Positions 18,637-28,257 of a stretch of DNA of 64,000 bases are shown piece after piece. Under the pieces are notes generated by a model, which did no database searches, was not told the origin of the DNA, and saw only the letters and a program-made list of their open reading frames with translations. Where the stretch lies: assembly GCA_050018415.1 (NCBI GenBank), contig JBEKAB010000001.1:186001-250000 (forward strand). The letters are read 5' to 3'. Every line of letters starts with the position of its first letter. The stretch's first letter is position 1. A program made the position numbers and the translations under genes. This stretch comes from UBA1161 sp002311745. GTDB taxonomy: Bacteria; Planctomycetota; Phycisphaerae; Tepidisphaerales; Tepidisphaeraceae.

Positions 18637-19383
18637 CTACTCGTCGTGTTTGTCTACTTCCTCAGCGATTTCGCCGATGACCTGCTCCACCGCGCTGGCG
18701 TCGAAAACGCCCAGTTCCTGCAGCGCCAGTAGGGCTGCCTTCTGCTCGGCCATCTTTTTGTTCGGACCCCAGGCGCTGGGAAACCGCCGCCCATCGATCG
18801 ACACGCAGACCTCGAAACACTTGCTGTGATCCGGGCCTTTTTCGTCCAGGAGCTGGTAGATCGGCGTGGCCCCCAGGCTCTTTTGGGCAAACTGCTGGAG
18901 CACCGCCTTGTAATTCTGCTGGTGCGTGTTGGAGGCGATGGCGTCGATCTTGGCCGACATCGTCCGCAGCACGTACTGCTTGACCACGTCGAAGCCGGCG
19001 TCGAGATAAATCGCGGCGACGATGGACTCGTAGACCGCCGCGGCCAGCGAGCTGGGCATCTCCTCGCGGTTGCTGATCCCCTTGCCGATGATCAGCAGAT
19101 CGATCAGCCCCGTCTCGTTGGAGACCTCGGCGCAAGTTCGGCGCGAAACGACGGCGGACTTGACTTTGGTCAGGTCGCCTTCCAGGTATTCGGGGAATTT
19201 CTTGTAAAGCGCCTCGCAGATGATCAGGTCGAGCACGGCGTCGCCGAGGAATTCCATGCGCTCGTTGCTGTTCAGGCGTTTGTCGGCGACGGAGGCGTGG
19301 GTGAGAGCCTCCTTGAGCAGGTCAGGGTGGTTGAAGGTGTGGCCCAGGAGTTTTTCGGCGCGTTGGCGGGTTTCGGTGTTCAC
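18637..19383 (-). CDS. rnc: Ribonuclease III
   Basis: This 248-aa dsRNA endonuclease acts in rRNA and mRNA processing. The signature N-E-R-M-E-F-L-G-D-A-V-L-D is at about 39-51, with catalytic Asp/Glu residues. The second acidic site lies near A-V-Y-E-S-I-V-A-A-I-Y-L-D (about 112-124). A C-terminal double-stranded RNA-binding domain occupies about 155-225, with K-K-M-A-E-Q-K-A-A. The start is GTG. It diverges from the S55-like gene. Confidence 0.95.
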   Translation of the reverse strand: MNTETRQRAEKLLGHTFNHPDLLKEALTHASVADKRLNSNERMEFLGDAVLDLIICEALYKKFPEYLEGDLTKVKSAVVSRRTCAEVSNETGLIDLLIIGKGISNREEMPSSLAAAVYESIVAAIYLDAGFDVVKQYVLRTMSAKIDAIASNTHQQNYKAVLQQFAQKSLGATPIYQLLDEKGPDHSKCFEVCVSIDGRRFPSAWGPNKKMAEQKAALLALQELGVFDASAVEQVIGEIAEEVDKHDE

Positions 19384-19579
19384 GCTGAACGACTCGTGCT
19401 AATGAAGGCGCCAGCCGCGGATGCAAACGACCGTCCGTGTTGCGCCGATGTGACGATAAATCCGGGGCCCCAAGGTGTCAATCGGATGTCCCGTGCAAGG
19501 GTGCCGGCGAAGCGAGGCTTTGCTTGCGAGCGACCTTGGGCCAACCTACGATGCTGGGGCTGAATCTGTTGAGGCGGTT

Positions 19580-21574
19580 ATGTTGGGCAAAATCGCCGTT
19601 ATGGTGTTCGCTTTGGCATCGCTGGCCGGAGGCGTTGTGCGGGCCGATTCCCTGCCGCGCACGACGCTGTTCGATCCAGCGCGGCACATGCACGTCTCGG
19701 AAGTCAAGCCGGGCATGAAGGGCTACGGCATGACGGTGTTCCAGGGAACGCGCATCGAGAAATTCGACGTGGAAGTCATCGGCGTCGTCAAGAATTTCAA
19801 CCCCAAGTACGACGTGGTGCTGATCCGCTGCAAAGGGGATTTTCTGGAGCACACCGGGGCGATTGAGGGGATGAGCGGGTCGCCGATATTTCTGTACGAC
19901 GAGGGGGGCCGGGCCCGCATGATCGGGGCCTTCGCCTACGGCTGGCCGCTGTGCAAGGATCCCCTGGCCGGCGTGCAGCCGATCGAATACATGCTGTCGC
20001 TGCCGACCAACGAGCCCGGGGCGGGGGCCGAGGCGGCATCACCAAACGCGCCGGCGGGTGACGGTTCGCAGGCCGCCGGGCGGGTGGCGCCGCCGCGTTG
20101 GTCATTGGACGACCTGCCGGCTCCATGGGGCCATGGCCCAGGGCAAAAGCCGGCGGCGGACGGGGCATCCTACCGATCGCCGTGGACGGGCCAGGAGATC
20201 CGGCTTCAGCCGCTGGCCACGCCCCTGATGGCCGGAAAAATCAGCGCCGCCGCGCTTGCGCGGATCGCGCCGACGCTTAGCGGCTTGGGCTTTTTCCCGG
20301 TGCAGGCGGGAGTCGGCGGCGGACAAGGCACGGCCAATGATCCGCCTCCGCCGCTGGAGCCCGGATCGGTCCTGGCCGTGCCGATTCTCACCGGCGACCT
20401 GGAATTGACCGCCATCGGCACGTGCACGGAACGCATCGGCGATCGCATCTTCGGCTTTGGACATCCCTTCCTGAGCGAGGGGCGAGTTGCCCTGCCGATG
20501 GGCAGCGGCTCCATCGCGGCCACCGTGGCCAACCTGGAAACCAGTTTCAAGCTGGGGTTTCTAAGCAAGGCGACGGGCACGCTCACGGCCGACCAGACGG
20601 TGGGCGTCAGCGGGCGCGTCGGACCCCCGGCACCGATGGTGCCGGTTGAGATTCACGTCGTGTACGCCGACCGCTCGATTGACCAAACGTACCATTTTTC
20701 CGCGGCGGTCCATCCGAAGCTGACGCCCGTGATTGCCTCGGCCGCCGTGGCGGTGGCGATGACCGGTGACAAATCCCTGCCGGAATTTCACACGGTCGAT
20801 TACGAGCTGACCCTGGATTTTGAGAACGGCCAATCGGTTCATATCGCCAACACCAGCGTCAACGAAGGGCCCGAGGCGGTGGTCAACGACGTGCTGATGA
20901 CGCTGACCGCGACAACGGACAACCCGTTCCAGGAGGTGCCGCTGAGAAGGCTGTTGGGCACGGTGCGCGTGACGGCCGATGCGCGGGAGGCGCAGATTAT
21001 TTCCGTGATGGTGCCGCGATCCAAATACGAGCCGGGCGAGACGGTCAAGGGGTACGTTTCCTACCAGCCGTTCCGGGCGCAGGAATCGATTTTGCCCCTG
21101 GAGTTGAAACTGCCGCGCGACTTGGCCAACGGCGATTATCAGTTCACGGTGTCGGATTGGAGCCATTACCTGGACGATGAGCGTGCGGCCAGCCCGTTTG
21201 AATTCACGGCCAACAACGTCGGCGAGATGTTCGCGGTTTTGAAGGACGTGGCATCGATCCATCGCAACGCGCTGTACCTGCGGCTGGTGCGGCGCGCCGA
21301 CGGCATGGCGGTGGGCCGCACCGCGATGCCGCGACTGCCCTCCAGCCAGCGGCAGGTCCTGATGGGCTCCGGCCGCAGCGACATCACTCCGTTTGTCAGC
21401 TCCACGGTGCTCGTCGTCCCCACGGATCTGGTGATGAACGGATCGGCCGATTTCACTCTGACCATCGAGAAACACGGCAAGGTGGAAGTGGCGGCGCCGC
21501 GGAAACAGGAGAATCCCGCCCCCGCGGCGGGCAAAGAAGAAAATCCCAAATCGGGCGCATCGGCGACGAAATGA
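19580..21574 (+). CDS. Exported SpoIVB/S55-peptidase-like protein
   Basis: This 664-aa protein has a signal peptide (about 1-22), then a domain with H-V-S-E-V-K-P-G-M-K-G-Y-G and, near residue 100, G-M-S-G-S-P. That motif is the nucleophile-serine signature of the SpoIVB (S55) fold. G-F-G-H-P-F-L near residue 295 matches the conserved G-H block of the same family. A Pro/Ala-rich linker separates the two blocks. The C-terminal half is beta-rich, and the end is Lys/Pro/Ala-rich. ATG at 19580 follows GAGGCGG. It is 22 bp upstream of the propeller gene, probably one operon. Proteolytic activity is not certain. Confidence 0.7.
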   Translation: MLGKIAVMVFALASLAGGVVRADSLPRTTLFDPARHMHVSEVKPGMKGYGMTVFQGTRIEKFDVEVIGVVKNFNPKYDVVLIRCKGDFLEHTGAIEGMSGSPIFLYDEGGRARMIGAFAYGWPLCKDPLAGVQPIEYMLSLPTNEPGAGAEAASPNAPAGDGSQAAGRVAPPRWSLDDLPAPWGHGPGQKPAADGASYRSPWTGQEIRLQPLATPLMAGKISAAALARIAPTLSGLGFFPVQAGVGGGQGTANDPPPPLEPGSVLAVPILTGDLELTAIGTCTERIGDRIFGFGHPFLSEGRVALPMGSGSIAATVANLETSFKLGFLSKATGTLTADQTVGVSGRVGPPAPMVPVEIHVVYADRSIDQTYHFSAAVHPKLTPVIASAAVAVAMTGDKSLPEFHTVDYELTLDFENGQSVHIANTSVNEGPEAVVNDVLMTLTATTDNPFQEVPLRRLLGTVRVTADAREAQIISVMVPRSKYEPGETVKGYVSYQPFRAQESILPLELKLPRDLANGDYQFTVSDWSHYLDDERAASPFEFTANNVGEMFAVLKDVASIHRNALYLRLVRRADGMAVGRTAMPRLPSSQRQVLMGSGRSDITPFVSSTVLVVPTDLVMNGSADFTLTIEKHGKVEVAAPRKQENPAPAAGKEENPKSGASATK

Positions 21575-21596
21575 AACGCTGCAGAGGTGAATCCGC

Positions 21597-24020
21597 ATGA
21601 ACAAGGTATTGGCTTGTCTGATGGCGTGCTGCTGCGGGGCCTGGGCCGCCGTGGCGATGGGCGTCTCCACGTCGCATTGGACGCAGGGCAACGAGGCCGA
21701 CTTCGACGCCGGAACGCTGCACAACGTCGTCGTGACCAACCTGGGCGACGTCAAGCTCTCGCGGGCCGTGCAGATCATCGCGCAGGAGGATCCCAAGGTG
21801 ACGTCGGTGAACGCGCTGGCCAGCGTCCCCGACGGAACCCTCTACGCGGGCACCGGAACCAAAGGCGTTTTGCTGGCGGTGAAGGATGACAAGGTCTCGG
21901 TGGCGGCCACGATTGGGGATGCGGTCAATATTCTGTGCCTGGCGGCGGACCAGCGGGGCGGGCTGCTCATCGGCACGGGAGGCGCCAAAGGGAAGGTGTA
22001 CCGGATCGACAAGCCCGGGGATTCGCCGCGCGATATTTTTTCCGCCGATGGCGTGCAGTACGTCTGGGCCGTGGCCCAGACGCCCGACGGCGAAATCTAC
22101 GCCGGCACCGGACCCAACGGCCAGGTTTTCCAGATCGATCCGGACGGTTCCCACACCGAGCTGTACAAGAGCGATCAGAACAACGTCATCAGCCTGATCA
22201 GCGATGGCAAGGACCTGCTGTACCTGGGAACCGACCCGGACGGGCTGGTCATTCGGCTCGATCGCAAGACCAAGCAGCCGTTCATACTGTACAACGCCGC
22301 GGAAGCGGAGATCACGGCGTTGGCGCTGGACGATGCGGGCAATCTGTTTGCGGCGACGGGCGAGGTGGTCGAGAGGCAGCAACCGCCGGAGAACCCGGCG
22401 AACAAGGAGAATTCGGGCCGGCCGGAAAACGACGCGACGGGGGCGCCGATCCCGCCGAATCCTTCGCCGCAGCCGCCCAAGCCGCCGGAGCTTCCCAATC
22501 CCAATCCGGGCGAGCCTAAGCCGATTCCCAAATCGCATTCGCAGCTTGGGGTCGGGGCGATGGAGCCGAAGATGATGGATGATGAGCCGGGCGGCCCGGG
22601 GGACAACCCCGGCGCACCCGGCGGCGGCGAGGGCCCCCCGTCGGCGCCGCTGGCGACAACCGCCCCACGCCCCGGCACCCACCAGCCCCCCACTCCGCCG
22701 ACCAATCCCGCCGAGCAGCGGCCGCCAGGCAACGCCGTCTACAAAATCGACAAGGACGGCTTCGTTACCGAAATCTTCCGCCAGGATGTGGTCATCTATT
22801 GCATGCTGGTGCAGGGCCAAGTGCTGTTGGTCGGAACCGGTCCCGAGGGAAAAATTTTCCAGTTGGATCCCGCGGGCGAAGAGACGCAGGTGCTGGCCAA
22901 GGCGGATGCCAAGCAGGTGATGTGTCTGCTGGCCGTCAAAGACGGACGCATTTGCATGGGCCTGGCCAACACCGGCGGCATTTGCGCCATGACCAGCGGA
23001 TACGCTTCGGAGGGAACGTACATCAGCCCCGTTCTGGATGCGACGCAATCGAGCCGATTCGGCAATATGCAGCTTCACGGCCAACTTCCGGACGGCACGA
23101 CATTGAAAGTCTCCTGGCGCAGCGGCAACGTGAAGGATGCGGAGGCGGCCGGATGGTCCTCTTGGTCGCCGGAGGCGGATGCCGCCCAGTACGTGAAGGT
23201 GGCGGCACCGTCGGCGCGGTTCCTGCAATATCGGCTCACCTTCGCCACGACCGACCCGACCAAGACGCCGCTGGTGAATCACGTGGATGTCGGCTACCAG
23301 ATGCCCAACCTGGCACCGGTCATCAAGTCGGTGAAGATCGGGACAGAGAGCGACGTCACCGGCCCCGGCGGCGCTGGCCCAGCGGGCGGCGCTGCTGCCG
23401 GTGGTGCGGCCCTGGTCGCCCCGCCGGTGCACGCCGCCGACGCCGCCAAGAGCGCCGGCGGCAGCGGCGTTCAAACCATCACCTGGGATGCTTCCGATCC
23501 CAACGGCGACAGCCTCACCTACACGCTGTATTTCCGCCTGGAGCGCAACGGGCCGTGGATTTTGCTTAAGGACAAGCTCAAGGACACCAGTTTCGACTGG
23601 GACACGCGCAGCGTTGCCGACGGACGTTACCAAATCAAGGTGGTCGCCTCGGACGCTGCCAGCAATCCACCCGGGCAGGCCAAGACCGCCAGCCGCCTCA
23701 GCAATTCTTTTGTCGTCGACAACACGCCGCCGACCATCGGCGACCTGGTCTTTAAGGTTTCGGGCAAGGATGTCCAGATCGACTTGCGGGTTCAGGACCG
23801 CACCAGCGTCATCGCCAACGTCGAATACACCGTCGATTCGGCCGAGGATTGGCAGGCGGTGCTTCCGGTCGATGGCATCTTCGACAGCCCCGACGAGAGC
23901 GTCACCTTCACCGTCAAAGGCTTGACGCCCGGGGCGCACCAGATCACCATCCGTGCCACCGATGGCAAGGGCAATCAGGCACTGCAGACCATCGCGGTGA
24001 AGATCGAATCGGGCAGTTAG
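21597..24020 (+). CDS. Exported beta-propeller protein with proline-rich linker
   Basis: This 807-aa protein has a signal peptide (about 1-21). Residues about 50-270 contain repeated D-G-x-x-Y-A-G-T-G and L-Y-L-G-T blades typical of beta-propellers. A strongly Pro/Gly-rich linker (about 260-375) interrupts the propeller; blades resume with V-Y-K-I-D and V-G-T-G-P-E-G-K. The C-terminus (about 480-800) contains Ig/fibronectin-like beta domains, including W-D-A-S-D-P-N-G-D. No catalytic motif is seen. It probably works with the S55-like protein in the cell envelope. Confidence 0.7.
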   Translation: MNKVLACLMACCCGAWAAVAMGVSTSHWTQGNEADFDAGTLHNVVVTNLGDVKLSRAVQIIAQEDPKVTSVNALASVPDGTLYAGTGTKGVLLAVKDDKVSVAATIGDAVNILCLAADQRGGLLIGTGGAKGKVYRIDKPGDSPRDIFSADGVQYVWAVAQTPDGEIYAGTGPNGQVFQIDPDGSHTELYKSDQNNVISLISDGKDLLYLGTDPDGLVIRLDRKTKQPFILYNAAEAEITALALDDAGNLFAATGEVVERQQPPENPANKENSGRPENDATGAPIPPNPSPQPPKPPELPNPNPGEPKPIPKSHSQLGVGAMEPKMMDDEPGGPGDNPGAPGGGEGPPSAPLATTAPRPGTHQPPTPPTNPAEQRPPGNAVYKIDKDGFVTEIFRQDVVIYCMLVQGQVLLVGTGPEGKIFQLDPAGEETQVLAKADAKQVMCLLAVKDGRICMGLANTGGICAMTSGYASEGTYISPVLDATQSSRFGNMQLHGQLPDGTTLKVSWRSGNVKDAEAAGWSSWSPEADAAQYVKVAAPSARFLQYRLTFATTDPTKTPLVNHVDVGYQMPNLAPVIKSVKIGTESDVTGPGGAGPAGGAAAGGAALVAPPVHAADAAKSAGGSGVQTITWDASDPNGDSLTYTLYFRLERNGPWILLKDKLKDTSFDWDTRSVADGRYQIKVVASDAASNPPGQAKTASRLSNSFVVDNTPPTIGDLVFKVSGKDVQIDLRVQDRTSVIANVEYTVDSAEDWQAVLPVDGIFDSPDESVTFTVKGLTPGAHQITIRATDGKGNQALQTIAVKIESGS

Positions 24021-24046
24021 CGCTTCGTGAATCGAGGATTGGGACC

Positions 24047-24181
24047 ATGCATTACCCGCACAAGACCAGCAACATCAAGCGTGCCCGAAACATCGGGTTT
24101 CGCGCGCGGATGAGAACCAAGAAGGGCCGGCAGATGATCAACCGAAAACGGCGTGTCGGCCGGCGCGTCCAAGTGCTGTAA
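24047..24181 (+). CDS. rpmH: 50S ribosomal protein bL34
   Basis: This 44-aa basic protein matches bL34 along its length: H-K-T-S-N-I-K-R-A-R, G-F-R-A-R-M-R-T-K-K-G-R and R-R-V-G-R-R. A GAGG Shine-Dalgarno lies about 10 nt before the ATG. In most bacteria rpmH is followed by rnpA near dnaA; here it stands alone between a propeller gene and an OGT. Confidence 0.9.
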   Translation: MHYPHKTSNIKRARNIGFRARMRTKKGRQMINRKRRVGRRVQVL

Positions 24182-24256
24182 TCGCCGCACCGCATCCATT
24201 CTGCTCGACCGTCCTCTGCAGCGAGTTGCCGCCCCCGTAGGGTGCCGGTGGTCGCC

Positions 24257-26200
24257 ATGATTCAACAGTGGCTGGAATCGGCCCGCCAGCACCATCAGGC
24301 CGGACGCTTGGACCAGGCCCAGAACCTCTACCGCCAAATCCTCGCCCACCAGAGCGACCATCCCGAAGCCCTGCACTTGTCCGGACTGATCGCTTTGCAG
24401 ACCGGACGGCTCGACGAAGCCCTGGGCCTGGTCCGCAAAGCCGCCAGCCTCGATCCCAAGAGAGCCGATTACCATTGCAATCTCGGCCTGGTCCTGGCAG
24501 CGATGAATCTGCACGAGCAAGCCATCGCTGCCTATCGCCAGGCCCTGGCCCTGCGACCCGATTACCCCCAGGCCTACAACAACCTGGGCAACTCGCTGCG
24601 GCATAGCGGACAATTCGACCAGGCCATTGAGGCCTTCGGGCGTGCCCTGCTCCTGCGGCCGGACTACTTCGAGGCCCAGAACAACCTGGGCAACGTCCTG
24701 GCGGCCCAGCGGCAGTGGGATCAGGCCATCGAGGCCTTCCGGCGAGCCTTGGCGTTGCATCCCACGCCCGAGATTTACAACAACCTGGGCACGGCGTTGA
24801 AGGACAGCGGTCAGATCGATCCGGCCATCGAGGCCTTCGGTCAAGCCCTGGCCCTTGGGCCGGATTCCGCGGCGGACATTTACCTCGCCCTGGGCAACGC
24901 TCTGAAGGATGCGGGTCAGATCGATCCGGCCATCGCCGCCTACCGCCAAGCCGTGCGGATCAAGCCCGATTCCTCCGCCGCTCACAGCAACATCATCTGC
25001 TCGGTCTACTTCCACCCCGATTACGATTCGGCCGCGATTTTCCAGGAACTGCGCCAATGGGATCGGCAACACGCTCAAGGGCTCAGGGCGTCCATCAAAC
25101 CGCATGAAAACGACCGCACGCCGGATCGGCGATTGCGCATCGGTTACGTCTCGCCCGATTTCCGCGCTCAGGCCGAGGCGCATTTCGTCGCCCCGCTGTT
25201 GCAATCGCACGATCATCGGCAATTCGAGATTCACTGCTACGCCAGCGTCAAAAACCCGGACGCGGTAACGGATCAGATGCGCGGCTTTGCCGACGCCTGG
25301 CACGATGTTCTGGCATTGTCCGACGCGGACCTGGCTGGGCGCATCCGCGATGACCGCATCGACATCCTGCTCGACCTCACGATGCACATGTGCGACAACC
25401 GCCTTTTGACTTTCGCCCGCAAACCCGCGCCGATTCAGGTCACCTGGCTGGCCTACCCGGGCAGCACGGGTCTGCAAACCATGGACTACCGCTTCACCGA
25501 TCCGCTTCTGGAACCGCCGGCGGGAAACACGCCGTTCTATAGCGAGCAGTCGATCGTGCTTCGGCCCTGCTGGTGCTGCTATTCTCCGCTGCACGATCTG
25601 CCGCTGCAGAGCGTTCGCCAGCCGGGTCCGATCCGATTCGGATCATTGAACAACCCCTGCAAGCTCAACGACGGCGTGCTGCGGCTGTGGGCCCAGGTTC
25701 TGCAATCGGTGCCCGAGTCGCGCTTGATCCTGCTGGCCAACGCCCAGTCACAGCAACAGCACATCCGCGATCTCATGCATGAACACGGCGTCGATGCGGG
25801 CCGGTTGGAATTCGTCTCTCGATTGCGGCGCGACGATTATTTGAAGACCTACGACCGCATCGACATCGCGATCGATCCGCTTCCGTACAACGGCATCACG
25901 ACGACGTGCGACGCGCTGTGGATGGGCGCGGCGGTGGTGAGCCTGACGGGCGTCACCGCCGCCGGCCGCGCGGGCCTGAGCCTTCTGTCGACCGTCGGCT
26001 TAAGTGAATGGGTCGCGGAACATCCGCAGGATTTTGTGCGTCTGGCCCGCGACCTGGCCGGCGACGCGCCCCGTCTTGCCGAGCTGCGACGCTCGCTGCG
26101 TGATCGAATGGTCGCCTCGCCGCTGATGGATGCCGCGGCCTTCGCCGCCGCCGTGGAAGCCGCCTATCGCCGGATGTGGCGGCAATGGTGCGCTGTTTAG
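24257..26200 (+). CDS. TPR-containing O-GlcNAc transferase-like protein (GT41)
   Basis: This 647-aa protein has about seven TPR repeats in residues 1-250, several with near-identical A-I-E-A-F and Y-N-N-L-G cores. A SPINDLY/OGT-type GT41 catalytic region follows: G-Y-V-S-P-D-F-R, then P-I-Q-V-T-W-L-A-Y-P-G-S-T-G, then F-G-S-L-N-N and K-L-N-D, then I-D-P-L-P-Y-N-G-I-T-T-T-C-D-A-L-W-M-G. It should transfer a sugar from a UDP-sugar to protein Ser/Thr. GTG at 24242 would add five residues. Its stop overlaps the convergent next gene by 4 bp. Confidence 0.88.
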   Translation: MIQQWLESARQHHQAGRLDQAQNLYRQILAHQSDHPEALHLSGLIALQTGRLDEALGLVRKAASLDPKRADYHCNLGLVLAAMNLHEQAIAAYRQALALRPDYPQAYNNLGNSLRHSGQFDQAIEAFGRALLLRPDYFEAQNNLGNVLAAQRQWDQAIEAFRRALALHPTPEIYNNLGTALKDSGQIDPAIEAFGQALALGPDSAADIYLALGNALKDAGQIDPAIAAYRQAVRIKPDSSAAHSNIICSVYFHPDYDSAAIFQELRQWDRQHAQGLRASIKPHENDRTPDRRLRIGYVSPDFRAQAEAHFVAPLLQSHDHRQFEIHCYASVKNPDAVTDQMRGFADAWHDVLALSDADLAGRIRDDRIDILLDLTMHMCDNRLLTFARKPAPIQVTWLAYPGSTGLQTMDYRFTDPLLEPPAGNTPFYSEQSIVLRPCWCCYSPLHDLPLQSVRQPGPIRFGSLNNPCKLNDGVLRLWAQVLQSVPESRLILLANAQSQQQHIRDLMHEHGVDAGRLEFVSRLRRDDYLKTYDRIDIAIDPLPYNGITTTCDALWMGAAVVSLTGVTAAGRAGLSLLSTVGLSEWVAEHPQDFVRLARDLAGDAPRLAELRRSLRDRMVASPLMDAAAFAAAVEAAYRRMWRQWCAV

Positions 26201-26622
26201 AACGAGATGGGCAAATCCAGCAGGCCGCCTAAGTCGAATCCGGCCGATGACGTGCCGGACGGCGCCATGCTCGACGCCGTCGCGGGAGACTTTCTTCCCC
26301 TCAGTCGGGGCAGAGCATCGATCAATTGCGTCTGGATGCCCTGGCGGCTATCGGGATCGCCCAGGAACTTGAGTTGATCGGCCATGCCCGCATCCAGAAT
26401 TCGCAGCACCAGCGCCGCGTGATTGGGCACGTCCGCCATGGTCCAATGGCGGGCATCCACGTACGTTTCAAAAACGCCCAGCCGCGCCTTGGGGATCACC
26501 AGGAGCTTGGATTTTTTCGGATCGTTGGGATCAGGAGTGCGGACGACGTGCAGAGACAGCGCGGCAACGGCCCACCCGCTGATCAGGATGGCCACGCCGA
26601 GTAAGCGAATGATCGATTTCAC
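26197..26622 (-). CDS. Membrane-anchored protein, unknown function
   Basis: This 141-aa protein has an N-terminal hydrophobic anchor (about 4-24) and a soluble part with V-R-T-P-D-P-N-D-P-K-K and V-F-E-T-Y-V-D-A-R-H-W. The strong Shine-Dalgarno AAGGAGCGGGAG supports the start. I do not recognise the family. It overlaps the OGT gene tail-to-tail. Confidence 0.6.
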   Translation of the reverse strand: MKSIIRLLGVAILISGWAVAALSLHVVRTPDPNDPKKSKLLVIPKARLGVFETYVDARHWTMADVPNHAALVLRILDAGMADQLKFLGDPDSRQGIQTQLIDALPRLRGRKSPATASSMAPSGTSSAGFDLGGLLDLPISF

Positions 26623-26809
26623 TCCCGCTCCTTGCCGGATATGCCGGCTTCGCCGTTCATTTCAGCGATGCCGACGTTGATGCATCGGCCGGCAATAGCG
26701 TTTGATCCAGCGGTTGTGCGACCGATAACCCAAGGCACCACCGGATCGCGGTCCGTTTAATCGGAAGGTAACGATATCGCGGAGTGTGAGAACTGGCACG
26801 CGCTGCGGA

Positions 26810-27436
26810 TTACTGCTGAGGCAAGGTCTCGTCGTCTTCAACGAACATGCGCGAAGCCTCGTCGGCCTCACCGTCCTCAGCCGGCGCCTCCGGTCCCTGG
26901 GCGACACCCTCCGAGCCGTCGTCGCCGGCGGCATCGGCGGCGGTCTCGTCGCCGAAGGCATCCGCGCCGTCGGCTTCGTCCGAGCCGGTAAGCTCTTGCT
27001 GCTGGCCCTGGATCGGGATGGCATCGGGCGATTCGGCCGCGGCTTCGCCCTGGCTCTCTTCCACCACCGTTGCGGTCGTCGTACGCTGCGGCGGCATCCG
27101 CAGAAAACTGGTGTAAAAGCCGACCGCAAACAATCCCTGCTGCTGCTGATAAGGGAAATTGATCAATTCGCAAAATTCACGCACCAGCGCCTGGGCCGTC
27201 GGGTCGCTTCGCTCCGCGGCCTGCACCGCCAATTGGTGCTTGCGGTCCCGGAACCGCATGATCTGCACGAAACGCCCGGTGGTTTCCCCCGTATTCCAAT
27301 TGGTGCCCACCTGCTCGAATACCTCAAAGTGGTCGCACCCCAGACGCAGCAGGGTCTGGCGAAAACGCCTCAGAAGGCGGGCGTGTTCCATCCGGCGATC
27401 ACGCGGAACGATGTAACTGTTCGTTTGCAGCAGCAT
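26810..27436 (-). CDS. Conserved-looking hypothetical protein with acidic tail
   Basis: This 208-aa protein starts M-L-L-Q-T-N-S-Y-I-V-P-R-D. An earlier in-frame ATG exists but the AAGGAA before 27436 favours this start. Residues 1-120 look folded, with R-R-M-E-H-A-R-L-L-R-R-F-R-Q and F-V-Q-I-M-R-F-R-D-R-K. Residues 120-208 are Ala/Glu/Asp-rich and probably disordered. It has no signal peptide and the function is unknown. Confidence 0.6.
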   Translation of the reverse strand: MLLQTNSYIVPRDRRMEHARLLRRFRQTLLRLGCDHFEVFEQVGTNWNTGETTGRFVQIMRFRDRKHQLAVQAAERSDPTAQALVREFCELINFPYQQQQGLFAVGFYTSFLRMPPQRTTTATVVEESQGEAAAESPDAIPIQGQQQELTGSDEADGADAFGDETAADAAGDDGSEGVAQGPEAPAEDGEADEASRMFVEDDETLPQQ

Positions 27437-27714
27437 GGGGTGAAGGGTTCCTTGCTTACCAGAAGGTTTAGCTCCTGGCATTGTGCCATAAGGACCGCCG
27501 GCATTCAAACGCCATTTTGTCCAAGCATAGGCTCTGTTGCACTATCGGAGGGATGAGCGGCACGGTTGGGCTGCCCCGGCGCGCTCCAAGGTCCGGTAAT
27601 GCGGGGGGTTGCGATAAACCCCGGAAACCGGCCCTCTTGCCCATTCCTCGCCTCCAAAACCCTCAAACCGCGGCTCGCGTGGCTTTGCAGCCACCCCAAG
27701 CAAGCAAGCCCGTT
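27437..27714. other. Intergenic stretch without recognisable feature
   Basis: These 278 bases separate two leftward genes. I see no convincing ORF, RNA fold or terminator. Confidence 0.4.
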
Positions 27715-28158
27715 TCAGATGCTCAGGAATGGGCTGGCCAGTTGGCCCAATTCGGTCGCGATAATCTGCTCGGCAACGATGGTCTGATCCGCTCCGCGGC
27801 GCATCGCTTCCAGGCCGCAAGAGGTGTAGGCACAGCGGGCGATGATGTGGACCCGCGGATTCAGGAGTCGCGCATTGGACACCCCGCGAAGCACTGCCTG
27901 ATCATCGGGCATCATCAGCACCACGAGGTTGGCGCGCGCGGCCCCGGCATCGCGCAGGGTTTCCAAGTCCGCGGCGTCTCCGGCCATGATGTTCACGCCG
28001 CCGGCCGCCACGCGGTGGCACATCTCGCGATTCAGTTCGATTACCTGGTAGTCGATCCGCCGCTGGCGGAGCATCTCCACCAGCGAACGCCCTGGCAGGC
28101 CATAGCCCCCCACCACCACGAAGGCCGGTCCGCTCGATGGAAAACCGCCATCACCCAT
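27715..28158 (-). CDS. TrkA-N (RCK)-domain nucleotide-binding protein
   Basis: This 147-aa protein is a single Rossmann domain of the TrkA-N/KTN type: F-V-V-V-G-G-Y-G-L-P-G near the N-terminus, I-E-L-N at the end of the second strand, G-D-A-A-D-L-E-T-L, then an I-I-A-R strand. Such domains gate K+ channels or transporters in response to NAD(H) or ATP. No channel gene is adjacent, so it may act in trans on a distant transporter. An earlier in-frame ATG (28230) would add 24 residues lacking domain character. Confidence 0.72.
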   Translation of the reverse strand: MGDGGFPSSGPAFVVVGGYGLPGRSLVEMLRQRRIDYQVIELNREMCHRVAAGGVNIMAGDAADLETLRDAGAARANLVVLMMPDDQAVLRGVSNARLLNPRVHIIARCAYTSCGLEAMRRGADQTIVAEQIIATELGQLASPFLSI

Positions 28159-28257
28159 ATCTTGTGTCCCAGCCGCCAACGCTCGACCTCTGTGCAAGCC
28201 CCCGAAGGGGCCGATTGTAGCGCCACGCACAGTCCTTTGCCAAGATCGGCGGATGCT

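Noticed and set aside
21453..23939. Very long open frame opposite the propeller gene
   Set aside because: It is antisense to a gene with signal peptide and repeats, has Arg/Gly-rich low-complexity content and no start signal. Long antisense frames are expected at this GC.
24017..25594. Long open frame antisense to the TPR/OGT gene
   Set aside because: The repeats in the translation mirror the TPR repeats on the other strand; no domain recognised.
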